From the NCBI RefSeq assembly GCF_012922555.1, contig NZ_WIPK01000012.1, forward strand, positions 1-64,000: a DNA stretch of 64,000 nt. Direction: 5' to 3'. Below, piece by piece: positions 16,747 to 25,724 of the stretch. Every line of letters starts with the position of its first letter. Within the stretch, counting starts at the first letter, position 1. Both the position numbers and the translations under genes were made by a program. This DNA comes from Paraclostridium dentum (GTDB taxonomy: Bacteria; Bacillota; Clostridia; Peptostreptococcales; Peptostreptococcaceae). The notes below the pieces were generated by a model. The model worked only from the letters and a program-made list of their open reading frames with translations, did not search any database and was not told the DNA's origin.

Positions 16747-16827
16747 TAAAAAAGTACTATTTAATTAATAAAAATAGTATTTTTTTATTCTATAAAATAA
16801 AAAAGTACTATTTCAATTGATAAAAAT
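16747..16827 (+). promoter_or_regulatory. Tandem direct repeat, probable activator binding sites before the dehydratase operon
   Basis: Copy 1 (16747-16775) and copy 2 (16798-16827) share TAAAAAAGTACTATTT, then AATT and ATAAAAAT, differing by one inserted C and one A-to-G change. The start-to-start distance is 51 bases, close to five helical turns, as expected for tandem AraC-type activator sites on one DNA face. Copy 1 can also pair with AATAGTATTTTTTT just downstream (16775-16786), giving a terminator-like hairpin. They lie 120-200 bases before the large-subunit start. Confidence 0.6.
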
Positions 16828-16947
16828 TAAACAATAAAATCCGATAACATAGCAAGAATTTGTAATGGAATTAAGGTAAATATATATTAATATTTATTTA
16901 ACGACAAAAGCCAACAATTTTATTTGAATTAAAGGGAGGAACTATAA

Positions 16948-18612
16948 GTGAAATCAAAAAGATTCCAAGTTTTATCACAACGTCCTGTAAATCAAGATGG
17001 GATTATAGATGAATGGCCAGAAGAGGGATTAGTGGCAATGCACAGTCCTAACGATCCAAAACCATCTATAAAGATTGAAAATGGAAAAGTATTAGAGCTA
17101 GATAGTGTAAAAAGAGAAGATTTTGATATGATAGATAGATTCATAGCTGACTATGCGATCAACTTAAATAAAGCTGAAGAAGCTATGAAAATTGATTCTT
17201 TAGAAATAGCAAAGAAACTTGTTGATATAAATATTGGTAGAGACGAAATAGTTGAGATAATAACAGCCATAACTCCTGCTAAAGTAGTTGAGGTAGTTTC
17301 TCATATGAATGTTGTTGAAATGATGCTTGCACTTCAAAAAATGAGAGCTAGAAAAACTCCTTCAAATCAATGTCATGTTACAAACCTAAAAGATAACCCT
17401 GTTCAAATTGCAGCAGATGCAGCAGAAGCTGGATTAAGAGGGTTCTCTGAGCAGGAAACTACAGTTGCTATCGTTAGATATGCACCATTTAATGCATTAT
17501 CACTATTAATTGGAGCTCAAGTAGGACGTCCTGGGGTCTTAACTCAATGTTCAGTTGAGGAAGCCACTGAACTTGACCTTGGAATGAGAGGACTTACATG
17601 TTATGCAGAAACAGTTTCAGTATATGGAACAGAACCTGTATTTACAGATGGAGATGATACGCCATGGTCAAAAGCTTTCCTAGCATCAGCGTATGCATCA
17701 AGAGGACTTAAGATGAGGTTTACATCAGGTACAGGTTCAGAAGCATTAATGGGATATTCAGAAGGAAAATCAATGCTTTATCTAGAGGCGAGATGTATAT
17801 ATATAACTAAAGGAGCTGGAGTCCAAGGACTTCAAAATGGAGCAGTAAGTTGTATAGGTATGACAGGTGCAGTTCCGTCAGGAATAAGAGCTGTTTTAGC
17901 TGAAAACTTAATAGCATCTATGCTTGATATAGAGGTTGCTTCTGGAAACGACCAAACTTTTTCACATTCAGATATAAGAAGAACAGCGAGAACATTAATG
18001 CAAATGTTGCCAGGAACAGATTTTATATTCTCTGGATATAGTGCAGTCCCAAACTACGATAATATGTTCGCAGGTTCAAACTTTGATGCTGAAGATTTTG
18101 ATGATTACAACGTGTTGCAAAGGGACTTAATGGTAGATGGTGGATTAAGACCAGTATCAGAAGCAGAAACTATTGCAATAAGAAATAAAGCTGCAAGAGC
18201 GATACAAGCTGTATTTAAAGAATTAGGATTCCCACCTATAACAGATGAAGAGGTTGAAGCGGCGACTTATGCTCATGGAAGTAAAGATATGCCTGAAAGA
18301 AATATAGTAGAAGATTTAAAGGCAGCAGAAGAAATGTTAAATAGAAGAATAGTAGGTCTTGATGTAGTAAAAGCATTAAGTGTTAATGGATTTGATGATA
18401 TAGCAAACAACATATTAAACATGCTTAAGCAAAGAGTAACAGGGGATTATTTACAAACCTCAGCTATATTAAATACAGACTTTGATGTTATAAGTGCAGT
18501 TAACTATAAAAATGATTATAAAGGACCAGGAACTGGATACAGAATAAGTCCAGAAAGATGGGAAGAAATAAAGAATATACCTAACGTAGTAAAACCAGAA
18601 GATATAAAATAA
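16948..18612 (+). CDS. pduC: B12-dependent glycerol/propanediol dehydratase large subunit
   Basis: 554 residues, the normal length for the alpha subunit of coenzyme-B12-dependent diol/glycerol dehydratase. It is strongly similar throughout to DhaB/PduC, with recognisable stretches such as GSEALMGYSEGKSMLYLEA, SGYSAVPNYDNMFAGSN and ATYAHGSKDMPERNIVED. It converts glycerol to 3-hydroxypropionaldehyde (or 1,2-propanediol to propionaldehyde). Start: GTG at 16948 after GGGAGGA. Neighbouring dhaT and glpF point to glycerol as the main substrate. It is the first gene of a dehydratase-reactivase-dhaT operon with no shell genes. Confidence 0.95.
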   Translation: MKSKRFQVLSQRPVNQDGIIDEWPEEGLVAMHSPNDPKPSIKIENGKVLELDSVKREDFDMIDRFIADYAINLNKAEEAMKIDSLEIAKKLVDINIGRDEIVEIITAITPAKVVEVVSHMNVVEMMLALQKMRARKTPSNQCHVTNLKDNPVQIAADAAEAGLRGFSEQETTVAIVRYAPFNALSLLIGAQVGRPGVLTQCSVEEATELDLGMRGLTCYAETVSVYGTEPVFTDGDDTPWSKAFLASAYASRGLKMRFTSGTGSEALMGYSEGKSMLYLEARCIYITKGAGVQGLQNGAVSCIGMTGAVPSGIRAVLAENLIASMLDIEVASGNDQTFSHSDIRRTARTLMQMLPGTDFIFSGYSAVPNYDNMFAGSNFDAEDFDDYNVLQRDLMVDGGLRPVSEAETIAIRNKAARAIQAVFKELGFPPITDEEVEAATYAHGSKDMPERNIVEDLKAAEEMLNRRIVGLDVVKALSVNGFDDIANNILNMLKQRVTGDYLQTSAILNTDFDVISAVNYKNDYKGPGTGYRISPERWEEIKNIPNVVKPEDIK

Positions 18613-18628
18613 GTGAGAGGTGAAAAAA

Positions 18629-19204
18629 ATGGGAAAAATGACAAATCAATATGAAATTAAAGCACTTGAACTTACTGAAACTGGAGAGGCAAAAGTTGGG
18701 ACTAATGTAGATGAAGTTGTTATAGGATTAGCACCAGCATTTCTAAAATTTCAAACTAAGACATTAGTAGATACTTCACATAGTGAGATATTAACAGAAC
18801 TTATAGCAGGTATAGAAGAAGAAGGATTAAAGGCAAGAATTGTTAGATTTATAAGAACATCAGATGTTTCATTTATAGCAAATGATGCAGCTAAAATAAG
18901 TGGATCAGGAATAGGGATTGGTATACAGTCAAAAGGAACAACAGTTATTCATCAAAAGGACTTATTACCATTAAATAACTTAGAATTATTCCCACAAGCG
19001 CCGCTATTAACATTAGATATATATAGATTAATAGGAAAAAATGCAGCTAAATATGCTAAAGGAGAATCCCCTAATCCTGTGCCAACTAAAAATGACCAAA
19101 TGGTTAGACCTAAATTTATGGCAAAAGCAGCTTTATTCCATATAAAAGAAACTAAATATGTAGAGGTTGGAGCAAAACCGATACAAATAGATGTGAAATT
19201 TTAA
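18629..19204 (+). CDS. pduD: Glycerol/propanediol dehydratase medium subunit
   Basis: 191 residues from the ATG at 18629 (GAGAGGTGA upstream); an in-frame GTG at 18620 overlaps the ribosome binding site. The beta subunit binds the lower face of cobalamin; the [14 protein letters not shown] stretch and [20 protein letters not shown] are typical. It lacks a long N-terminal extension of the kind that targets some PduD proteins to microcompartments, fitting a soluble enzyme. Confidence 0.94.
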   Translation: MGKMTNQYEIKALELTETGEAKVGTNVDEVVIGLAPAFLKFQTKTLVDTSHSEILTELIAGIEEEGLKARIVRFIRTSDVSFIANDAAKISGSGIGIGIQSKGTTVIHQKDLLPLNNLELFPQAPLLTLDIYRLIGKNAAKYAKGESPNPVPTKNDQMVRPKFMAKAALFHIKETKYVEVGAKPIQIDVKF

Positions 19205-19224
19205 TTTGAAGGGAGAGCAATTTT

Positions 19225-19647
19225 ATGGAACAAAAAAGAATGAATTCTTACGACTACCCTTTAGCTAAAAAAAGAGCTGATGTTATAAAGACACCGACTG
19301 GAAAGGGTTTGCAAGAGATAACTTTGGAAAATGTAATAAACGGAGAAATTAAACCAGAAGATGTTAGAATATCTCCAGAAACTTTAGAAATGCAAGCTCA
19401 AATTGCTGAAGATATGAATAGAGATGCTATTGCTAGAAATTTTAGAAGAGCAGCGGAGCTTATAAACTTTCCTGATGATAGAATAATTGAAATATATAAT
19501 GCATTAAGACCATATAGATCAACAAAAGAAGAGCTTCTGGATATCGCAGATGAGGTTGAAAATGTATATGGAGCAAAAGTTAATGCTGAATTTATAAGAG
19601 AAGCTAGCGAAGTTTACGAAGAAAGAAAAAAATTAAGACAAGAGTAA
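19225..19647 (+). CDS. pduE: Glycerol/propanediol dehydratase small subunit
   Basis: 140 residues, the gamma subunit of the B12-dependent dehydratase. Typical stretches are YPLAKKRADVIKTPTGKGL near the N-terminus, the central EDMNRDAIARNFRRAAELI and the ALRPYRSTKEEL region. AAGGGAGAG precedes the ATG. It lies 20 bases behind the medium subunit and 28 bases before the reactivase. Confidence 0.94.
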   Translation: MEQKRMNSYDYPLAKKRADVIKTPTGKGLQEITLENVINGEIKPEDVRISPETLEMQAQIAEDMNRDAIARNFRRAAELINFPDDRIIEIYNALRPYRSTKEELLDIADEVENVYGAKVNAEFIREASEVYEERKKLRQE

Positions 19648-19675
19648 TATGGTTTAAATTTATGGAGGAAGGTTA

Positions 19676-21523
19676 ATGAAGATAATCTCAGGTGTAGACA
19701 TTGGTAATGCTACAACAGAAGTGGTATTAGCAAAAGTTGAAAATGAAAAGATAAAATTTCTTTCAAGTGGAATAGTTCCAACAACAGGAATAAAGGGCAC
19801 TGAAGAAAATATAGAAGGAGTCTTTTCCTCCTTAAAACAGGCTTTAGATAAAGTAAATCTAAAACTTGAAGATTTAGATTTGGTAAGAATAAACGAAGCA
19901 GCTCCTGTTATCGGGGATGTTGCTATGGAAACTATAACTGAAACAATTATAACAGAATCTACAATGATAGGTCATAACCCATCTACTCCAGGTGGAGTGG
20001 GACTAGGTATAGGAAAAACTATATATATAGAAGATTTAGATGGATTAGATGCAGAGAAAGTAAAAGATGAACAATTTATTCCACTTATTTTAAGTAGAGT
20101 TAATTTCTTAGAGGCTACAGCAAGAATAAATGCAGCTACTAAAATGGGAATAAATATACAAGCAGCAATTGTTCAAAGGGACGATGGGGTCTTAATAAAT
20201 AATAGATTGGAAAATAAAATACCAATAGTTGATGAAGTTATGCTTTTGGAAAAGGTTTCCATAGGAATGAAGGCAGCAGTAGAAGTTGCTAAACAAGGAG
20301 ATATTATTGAAACTTTGTCAAATCCATATGGAATTGCAACAGTTTTTAATTTAACTTCAGAAGAAACTAAAATGATAGTTCCTATATCTAGAGCCTTAAT
20401 AGGAAATAGATCAGCGGTAGTAATAAAAACCCCAAAAGGAGATGTTCAAGAAAAAGTCATACCTGCTGGGAAAATCCATATAAATGGATTGAAAAGAAAA
20501 GGGGATGTAGATGTAGAACACGGTGCTAAAAAAATTATGGATGCAGTTGGTTTATGTGTTCCTATACTAGATGTAAAAGGTGAACCTGGTACAAATTCAG
20601 GTGGAATGCTTGAAAGAGTAAGACAAGTTATGGCAAATCTTACTAAACAAAAAATATCAGATATTACTATACAAGATTTACTAGCAGTCGACACTTTTAT
20701 ACCTCAAAAGGTAAAAGGTGGTATAGCTGAAGAATTTTCAATGGAAAATGCAGTTGGGATAGCTGCTATGGTTAAAGCTGATAAACTTCAAATGCAAATG
20801 ATAGCTGATAAGTTACAAGAAAAATTAGGTGTCTTAGTTGAAGTTGGAGGAGTAGAAGCTGATATGGCTATAAGAGGAGCTTTAACTACTCCAGGAAGTA
20901 GTACACCACTTGCAATCTTAGATATGGGAGCAGGTTCAACAGATGCATCAATAATAAATAAGCAAGGTGAAATATGTTCAATACATTTAGCGGGTGCAGG
21001 GAATATGGTAACTATGCTTATAAAGTCTGAATTAGGACTTGAAGATTTTAGTTTGGCAGAAGATATAAAAAAATATCCACTTGCTAAAGTTGAAAGCTTA
21101 TTCAATATAAGACATGAAGATGGTACAGTAGAATTTTTCGAAAAACCATTAGACTCTTCGGTTTTTGCCAAAGTAGTAATATTAAAAAATGGAGAACTTG
21201 TGCCTATTGAAGGACAAAATTCTATAGAAAAAATTAAAAATATAAGAAAATCTGCTAAAGAAAAAGTATTTGTAACTAACTGTATAAGAGCATTAACGAT
21301 AGTATCACCTACAGGAAATATAAGAGACATAGAATTTGTTGTATTAGTTGGTGGATCATCATTAGATTTTGAAGTTCCTCAATTAGTAACTAACTCATTA
21401 TCTCAATATGGAGTAGTAGCGGGAAGAGGTAACATTAGAGGTACAGAAGGACCTAGAAATGCAGTGGCTACAGGACTTGTGTTAGCTTTTAATGGAAATG
21501 GAGTAAAAGGTAATGTTAACTAG
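19676..21523 (+). CDS. pduG: Diol dehydratase reactivase, ATPase large subunit
   Basis: 615 residues with an actin/Hsp70-like ATPase fold: phosphate-1 loop GVDIGNATTEV at the N-terminus and the second phosphate loop AILDMGAGSTDAS around residue 415. It exchanges damaged cobalamin in the dehydratase at the expense of ATP, with the small subunit encoded by the overlapping next gene. GGAGGAAGG precedes the ATG. Equivalent names are DdrA, DhaF or GdrA. Confidence 0.94.
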   Translation: MKIISGVDIGNATTEVVLAKVENEKIKFLSSGIVPTTGIKGTEENIEGVFSSLKQALDKVNLKLEDLDLVRINEAAPVIGDVAMETITETIITESTMIGHNPSTPGGVGLGIGKTIYIEDLDGLDAEKVKDEQFIPLILSRVNFLEATARINAATKMGINIQAAIVQRDDGVLINNRLENKIPIVDEVMLLEKVSIGMKAAVEVAKQGDIIETLSNPYGIATVFNLTSEETKMIVPISRALIGNRSAVVIKTPKGDVQEKVIPAGKIHINGLKRKGDVDVEHGAKKIMDAVGLCVPILDVKGEPGTNSGGMLERVRQVMANLTKQKISDITIQDLLAVDTFIPQKVKGGIAEEFSMENAVGIAAMVKADKLQMQMIADKLQEKLGVLVEVGGVEADMAIRGALTTPGSSTPLAILDMGAGSTDASIINKQGEICSIHLAGAGNMVTMLIKSELGLEDFSLAEDIKKYPLAKVESLFNIRHEDGTVEFFEKPLDSSVFAKVVILKNGELVPIEGQNSIEKIKNIRKSAKEKVFVTNCIRALTIVSPTGNIRDIEFVVLVGGSSLDFEVPQLVTNSLSQYGVVAGRGNIRGTEGPRNAVATGLVLAFNGNGVKGNVN

Positions 21524-21872
21524 AGATTTTAATCATAATATACCAACAATACATATGTACCTTTGTAAAGAACTTAAAGATTTAAAAAGTATAGATGAGA
21601 TTTTATGGGGAATAGAAGAAGAAGGAATTCCTTGTAAAGTATTAAAAAATGAAGAATCTCTTATCTCAGAGAAATTAAGCTATATTGCATCTCAACTTTC
21701 TAGGTTATCAGTAGGTATAGGTATAGATAAAACTGGTAAAGTTACATTAACTTTAAATAAATTAAAGGAAAATGAACCTTTATTTATTGCTAATATTTAT
21801 GATAGTCCTAATACTTTAAGAAACTTAGGATCAAATGCAGGCAGATTAGTAAAAGGAATACCATTTAAATAA
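21513..21872 (+). CDS. pduH: Diol dehydratase reactivase small subunit
   Basis: 119 residues, overlapping the large-subunit end by 11 bases. The pattern matches DdrB/PduH: WGIEEEGIPCKV, ASQLSRLSVGIGIDKTGKV and a C-terminal LRNLGSNAGRLVKGIPF. It resembles the dehydratase beta subunit and displaces it during reactivation. Confidence 0.92.
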   Translation: MLTRDFNHNIPTIHMYLCKELKDLKSIDEILWGIEEEGIPCKVLKNEESLISEKLSYIASQLSRLSVGIGIDKTGKVTLTLNKLKENEPLFIANIYDSPNTLRNLGSNAGRLVKGIPFK

Positions 21873-21906
21873 CAAAAAAACTAAGATAGCTTAGGAGGCT
21901 TTAGTT

Positions 21907-22332
21907 ATGAAAAAATTAAATGAAATAAAAGAATTAAGTTTAGATATAGTAAAAGAAATGGCAAAGGCAGCAGAAGAAAAAGCACAAGAAATGAATGTTC
22001 CAATAATATTTGCGGCAGTAGATTCAGGTGCAAACCTAATGTTAATGCACAGAATGGAAGAAGCATTTATAACTAGTATAGATATTGCAATAAATAAAGC
22101 TTATACAGCAGCTTGTTTAAAGCAAGGGAGTCACTGTATTGCAGAGTGTGTCCAACCAGGACAAAGTCTTTACGGACTTCAACTTACAAATAACTGTAAA
22201 ATAGTACCTTTTGGCGGGGGATTTCCTGTAATAGTTGATAGTAAAGTTGTTGGTGCAGTTGGAGTAAGTGGAGGAACTGTAGAAGAAGACATGGCTATAG
22301 CTCAAGCAGCAATAGATGCATTTAATAAGTAG
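21907..22332 (+). CDS. GlcG/HbpS-family protein (PduO C-terminal-domain-like)
   Basis: 141 residues, belonging to the Haem_degrading/GlcG family: alternating alpha/beta with AAVDSGANLMLMHRMEEAF, the small-residue loop PFGGGFPV, and VGAVGVSGGTVEEDMAIA. In propanediol loci a standalone or fused copy of this domain sits beside the B12-dependent dehydratase and has been reported to bind haem or assist cobalamin handling. Position between the reactivase and dhaT supports a cofactor-maintenance role (inference). TAGGAGG lies upstream. Confidence 0.88.
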   Translation: MKKLNEIKELSLDIVKEMAKAAEEKAQEMNVPIIFAAVDSGANLMLMHRMEEAFITSIDIAINKAYTAACLKQGSHCIAECVQPGQSLYGLQLTNNCKIVPFGGGFPVIVDSKVVGAVGVSGGTVEEDMAIAQAAIDAFNK

Positions 22333-22380
22333 GCATTTAAATTTAATAATACAACAAAAATTAATCGGAGGAAATGACAA

Positions 22381-23538
22381 ATGAGAATGTATGATTATTT
22401 AGTACCAAGCGTTAACTTTATGGGAGCTGGATGTGTAAAATTAGTTGGAGAAAGATGTAAAATATTAGGTGGGAAAAAAGCTTTAATAGTTACAGATAAC
22501 TTTTTAAGACATATGGAAGGTGGAGCTGTTGAATTAACAGTTAAATCTTTATTAGAAGCTGGAATAGAAGTTACATATTATGACCAAGTAGAACCAAACC
22601 CTAAAGATACTAATGTTATAGATGGTCTTAAAATATACAAAGAAGAAAATTGTGATATGATAGTTACAGTCGGTGGAGGAAGTGCACATGACTGTGGTAA
22701 AGGAATAGGAATAGCTGCTACTCATGAAGGAGATCTTTATGAATATGCAGGTATAGAAACTTTGACAAATGCATTACCACCAATAGCTGCTGTTAACACT
22801 ACAGCTGGAACAGCAAGTGAAGTTACAAGACACTGTGTTATAACTAACACTAAGACTAAAGTAAAATATGTTATAGTAAGTTGGAGAAACTTACCATTAG
22901 TTTCTTTTAATGACCCAGAATTAATGGTTAAAAAGCCAGGTGGATTAACGGCTGCGACAGGAATGGATGCATTAACTCATGCTATAGAAGCTTACGTATC
23001 AAAAGATGCAAACCCTGTAACTGATGCTGCTGCTATTCAAGCTATAAAATTAATATCAAACAATTTAAGACATGCAGTTGCATTAGGTGAAAATTTAGTT
23101 GCAAGAGAGAACATGGCATATGCTTCATTATTAGCAGGTATGGCATTTAACAATGCAAATTTAGGATATGTTCATGCTATGGCACACCAATTAGGTGGGC
23201 TATATGATATGCCTCATGGAGTTGCAAATGCAATGTTACTTCCACATGTTGAAAAATACAATTTAATATCTAATCCTCAAAAATTTGCTAATATAGCTGA
23301 ATTTATGGGTGAAAATATAGATGGATTATCAGTAATGGAAGCTGCAGAAAAAGCAATAAATGCAATGTTTAAGTTATCTACAGATATAGGAATACCTGCA
23401 AGCTTAAAAGAAATGGGAGTTAAAGAAGCAGATTTCGAATATATGGCAGAAATGGCATTGAAAGATGGAAATGCATTCAGTAACCCTAGAAAAGGAAATG
23501 AAAACGACATAATAGAGATATTTAAATCTGCATTTTAA
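22381..23538 (+). CDS. dhaT: 1,3-Propanediol dehydrogenase (iron-containing ADH)
   Basis: 385 residues, group III Fe-dependent alcohol dehydrogenase. The NAD-binding GGGSAHDCGKG (about residues 98-108), metal-site segment ATGMDALTHAIEAY and MAHQLGGLYDMPHGVANA with the iron-binding His residues are intact. It reduces 3-hydroxypropionaldehyde to 1,3-propanediol with NADH, the sink reaction of glycerol fermentation. CGGAGG precedes the ATG. It is the last gene of the dehydratase operon, closed by a terminator at 23555-23595. Confidence 0.93.
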   Translation: MRMYDYLVPSVNFMGAGCVKLVGERCKILGGKKALIVTDNFLRHMEGGAVELTVKSLLEAGIEVTYYDQVEPNPKDTNVIDGLKIYKEENCDMIVTVGGGSAHDCGKGIGIAATHEGDLYEYAGIETLTNALPPIAAVNTTAGTASEVTRHCVITNTKTKVKYVIVSWRNLPLVSFNDPELMVKKPGGLTAATGMDALTHAIEAYVSKDANPVTDAAAIQAIKLISNNLRHAVALGENLVARENMAYASLLAGMAFNNANLGYVHAMAHQLGGLYDMPHGVANAMLLPHVEKYNLISNPQKFANIAEFMGENIDGLSVMEAAEKAINAMFKLSTDIGIPASLKEMGVKEADFEYMAEMALKDGNAFSNPRKGNENDIIEIFKSAF

Positions 23539-23554
23539 TAATGTTGGATAGCTT

Positions 23555-23595
23555 TTAAAAAGTGTATATATAGTTTAAATATATACACTTTTTTA
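23555..23595 (+). terminator. Intrinsic terminator of the dehydratase-dhaT operon
   Basis: The stem AAAAAGTGTATATA/TATATACACTTTTTT with a short A/T loop. Confidence 0.9.
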
Positions 23596-23682
23596 CATTA
23601 ATTATTTATTTAGTTATTTAAGAATATAAAACTTTATATTATATTTTGAAAAAAATAGATTTTATAAAAAGGTAGGGAATAA

Positions 23683-24393
23683 ATGAATATGTCAATATTT
23701 TTAGGAGAACTAGTGGGAACTTTATTGTTAGTATTATTAGGAAACGCAGTTGTAGCAAATGTAATACTTTCTAAGACTAAAGGAAATGGTTCAGGATGGA
23801 TAGTAATATCAACAGGATGGGCTTTAGCAGTAGCAATTCCGGTTTTTATATTTGGAAGTGTTAGTGGAGCTCATTTTAATCCTGCAGTTACAATAGCTCT
23901 TGCAGTTATTGGGAATTTTCCATGGGAAAATGTACCTATGTATATATTAGCTCAAATTATAGGAGCTTTTATAGGAGCATTATTAGTTCTTGTTTGCTAT
24001 TATAATCATTTTGAAAAAACCGAAGATAAGGCTATTAAATTAGCTGTATTTTGTACAGGACCAGAAATAAGAAATACTAAAATAAACTTTATTACTGAGG
24101 CTGTAGGAACTTTTGTATTAGTTTTTGCAATATTAGGGATAGGACAATCTTCACTTGCTGATGGGATTCAGCCAATGGCAGTTGGGATGATAGTAGGAGC
24201 AATAGGTCTATGTTTAGGAGGACCAACTGGATACGCTATAAATCCAGCTAGAGACTTTGGACCAAGACTTATGCATTACTTAATGCCTGTACCGAATAAA
24301 GGTGACTCTGATTGGAGTTATGCATGGATACCCGTAGTAGCTCCAATAGTAGGCGCAATTTTCGGAGCATCAGCATATATAAGTATATTCTAG
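23683..24393 (+). CDS. glpF: Glycerol uptake facilitator (aquaglyceroporin)
   Basis: 236 residues, six membrane helices plus two half-helices with the NPA motifs HFNPAVTIA and INPARDFGPR. The Asp after the second NPAR is typical of glycerol-conducting GlpF rather than water-only aquaporins. It supplies glycerol to the dehydratase pathway just upstream but is transcribed separately, beyond the dhaT terminator. A GTAGGG ribosome binding site precedes the ATG at 23683; the ATG at 23689 is an alternative. Confidence 0.93.
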   Translation: MNMSIFLGELVGTLLLVLLGNAVVANVILSKTKGNGSGWIVISTGWALAVAIPVFIFGSVSGAHFNPAVTIALAVIGNFPWENVPMYILAQIIGAFIGALLVLVCYYNHFEKTEDKAIKLAVFCTGPEIRNTKINFITEAVGTFVLVFAILGIGQSSLADGIQPMAVGMIVGAIGLCLGGPTGYAINPARDFGPRLMHYLMPVPNKGDSDWSYAWIPVVAPIVGAIFGASAYISIF

Positions 24394-24506
24394 CAAATTA
24401 TGCATTAATGATAAATTGGTAAAATTATCATTGAGGTAATTTTTATTCTTATGGAAATTATATTTAATCCTAAACTGTGGATAAATATAATTTCCAATTT
24501 ATAAAC

Positions 24507-24571
24507 TTGAGCAACGGACCTATTTTTAGGTATTTGACTACATAAAGTAGTTCATATGCGTAGTCGCTCAA
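24507..24571. other. Structured element of nested inverted repeats between convergent genes
   Basis: The outer pair TTGAGC (24507-24512) and GCTCAA (24566-24571) encloses two hairpins: ACCTA/TAGGT around 24518-24531 and GACTAC/GTAGTC at 24536-24565. Together they would fold as a three-way junction on either strand. It lies between glpF (+) and the cupin gene (-). A T tract follows about 10 bases later on the plus strand, so part of it may terminate glpF. I could not match it to a known riboswitch, ribozyme or tRNA. Confidence 0.45.
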
Positions 24572-24585
24572 TAAAAGTAATTTTT

Positions 24586-25056
24586 TTATCTAGTTAATTT
24601 AAGTATTACATCTTCAAGATGAGGATACATTTCTAATAAATCTTTTCGATTGAATAACTCAAAATCCTCGAATGTAAATGCAGGAGCTACCATACAACCC
24701 ACTAATGCAAATCCATCATTATTCATTGAAGAACCAAATATATATCCTTTAGGAACTAAAACTTGTGGAAGTTCTCCGTTTTCAACATCTAGCCCTAATT
24801 GTTTAGTAATTAGCTCACCCTCTGGAGTAATCATATATATAGTAAGGGGTTGCCCATCATGATAGTACCACATTTCATCTGATTTTAATCTGTGGAAGTT
24901 AGATACTTCTCCAGTTTCAAGTAAGAAGTATATACTAGTAAATAAGTTTTTATCATCTCTAAATAAATCTTTTGAAACTACTGATTCCTTATAGTAACCA
25001 CCTTCAACATGAGGTGTCATACCTAGGTTTTCTATATAATATTTTGCTGATTTCAT
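24586..25056 (-). CDS. Cupin_5 (DUF985) family protein
   Basis: 156 residues from the ATG at 25056, with AGGAGG 6 bases upstream; longer in-frame extensions lack a ribosome binding site. The core YFLLETGEVSNFHRLKSDE followed by MWYYHDGQPL is the signature of the Cupin_5/DUF985 beta-barrel family, and PQVLVPKGYIFGS is typical. The family is often called sugar-epimerase-like, but biochemical function is generally unknown. It converges on glpF; the next gene on this strand is the DUF6143-like protein 120 bases upstream. Confidence 0.88.
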   Translation of the reverse strand: MKSAKYYIENLGMTPHVEGGYYKESVVSKDLFRDDKNLFTSIYFLLETGEVSNFHRLKSDEMWYYHDGQPLTIYMITPEGELITKQLGLDVENGELPQVLVPKGYIFGSSMNNDGFALVGCMVAPAFTFEDFELFNRKDLLEMYPHLEDVILKLTR

Positions 25057-25175
25057 ACTGTACCTCCTATGTATAATGTTTCTATTATAACATAAATATA
25101 GACACTCCACTGTAATGAAAGCAGAATGTCTATGGTATAACACTTAAAAATTAAAACTAATCATTGTTAGAAATG

Positions 25176-25724
25176 TTAACAATGGTGGCAATTACAACTA
25201 TTTGAATACTCTTCCCACCATCCAAATGCAACGACAATATTAGAATTAGTAGTCAATCCTCTTAAATAAACAATTAAAGATTGACCAGGAGGAAGAATAA
25301 TTTGACCTCCATCTACAATTTCTGTTGAAGATGGAGATACTATTCTAGAAAAGATAGATATGCCATTAGGAGCAGCAGTAGCATTAGCCAAATAGTGAAT
25401 TTGCCCATAAGGTACGGGATACGGGTTAATTGTTAGATTAGTAGAGCTTACTAAGGTACTAACAGATGTTCCTGATGGTAAAGCTGCTCTAAGGTAGAAA
25501 TCAGCAGTTATTGCAGTATCAGATGGATTTAATATAGTTATTACATTTACATATATATCTCTAGATGATCCTGCTGGATTAACTAGTGCAGCTATAGAGT
25601 TAGTATTTGCGCCTGTTGGATTTAACGGTGGAGTTTGACCTATAAAATATCTTCCTAGTTCAGACTGATATAAAGCATAAGGAATAGAAACTTCTTTTTT
25701 TAATAAACTACTAGAACATGTCAT
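25176..25724 (-). CDS. DUF6143-like jelly-roll protein with terminal cysteines
   Basis: 182 residues, no signal peptide, starting at the ATG at 25724 after AAGGTGAT. The sequence is beta-rich with NPAGSSRDIYVNV, NPSDTAITADFYLRAA, GQSLIVYLRG and VAFGWWEEY, a pattern I associate with DUF6143. Cys3 is at the N-terminus, and C177, C179 and C182 with two His form the tail (CNCHHC). Terminal Cys on a small beta-protein without an export signal recalls subunits cross-linked by disulfides on spores, such as the Ena appendage proteins of Bacillus, though those are DUF3992. A spore-surface role is inference. Confidence 0.75.
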   Translation of the reverse strand: MTCSSSLLKKEVSIPYALYQSELGRYFIGQTPPLNPTGANTNSIAALVNPAGSSRDIYVNVITILNPSDTAITADFYLRAALPSGTSVSTLVSSTNLTINPYPVPYGQIHYLANATAAPNGISIFSRIVSPSSTEIVDGGQIILPPGQSLIVYLRGLTTNSNIVVAFGWWEEYSNSCNCHHC

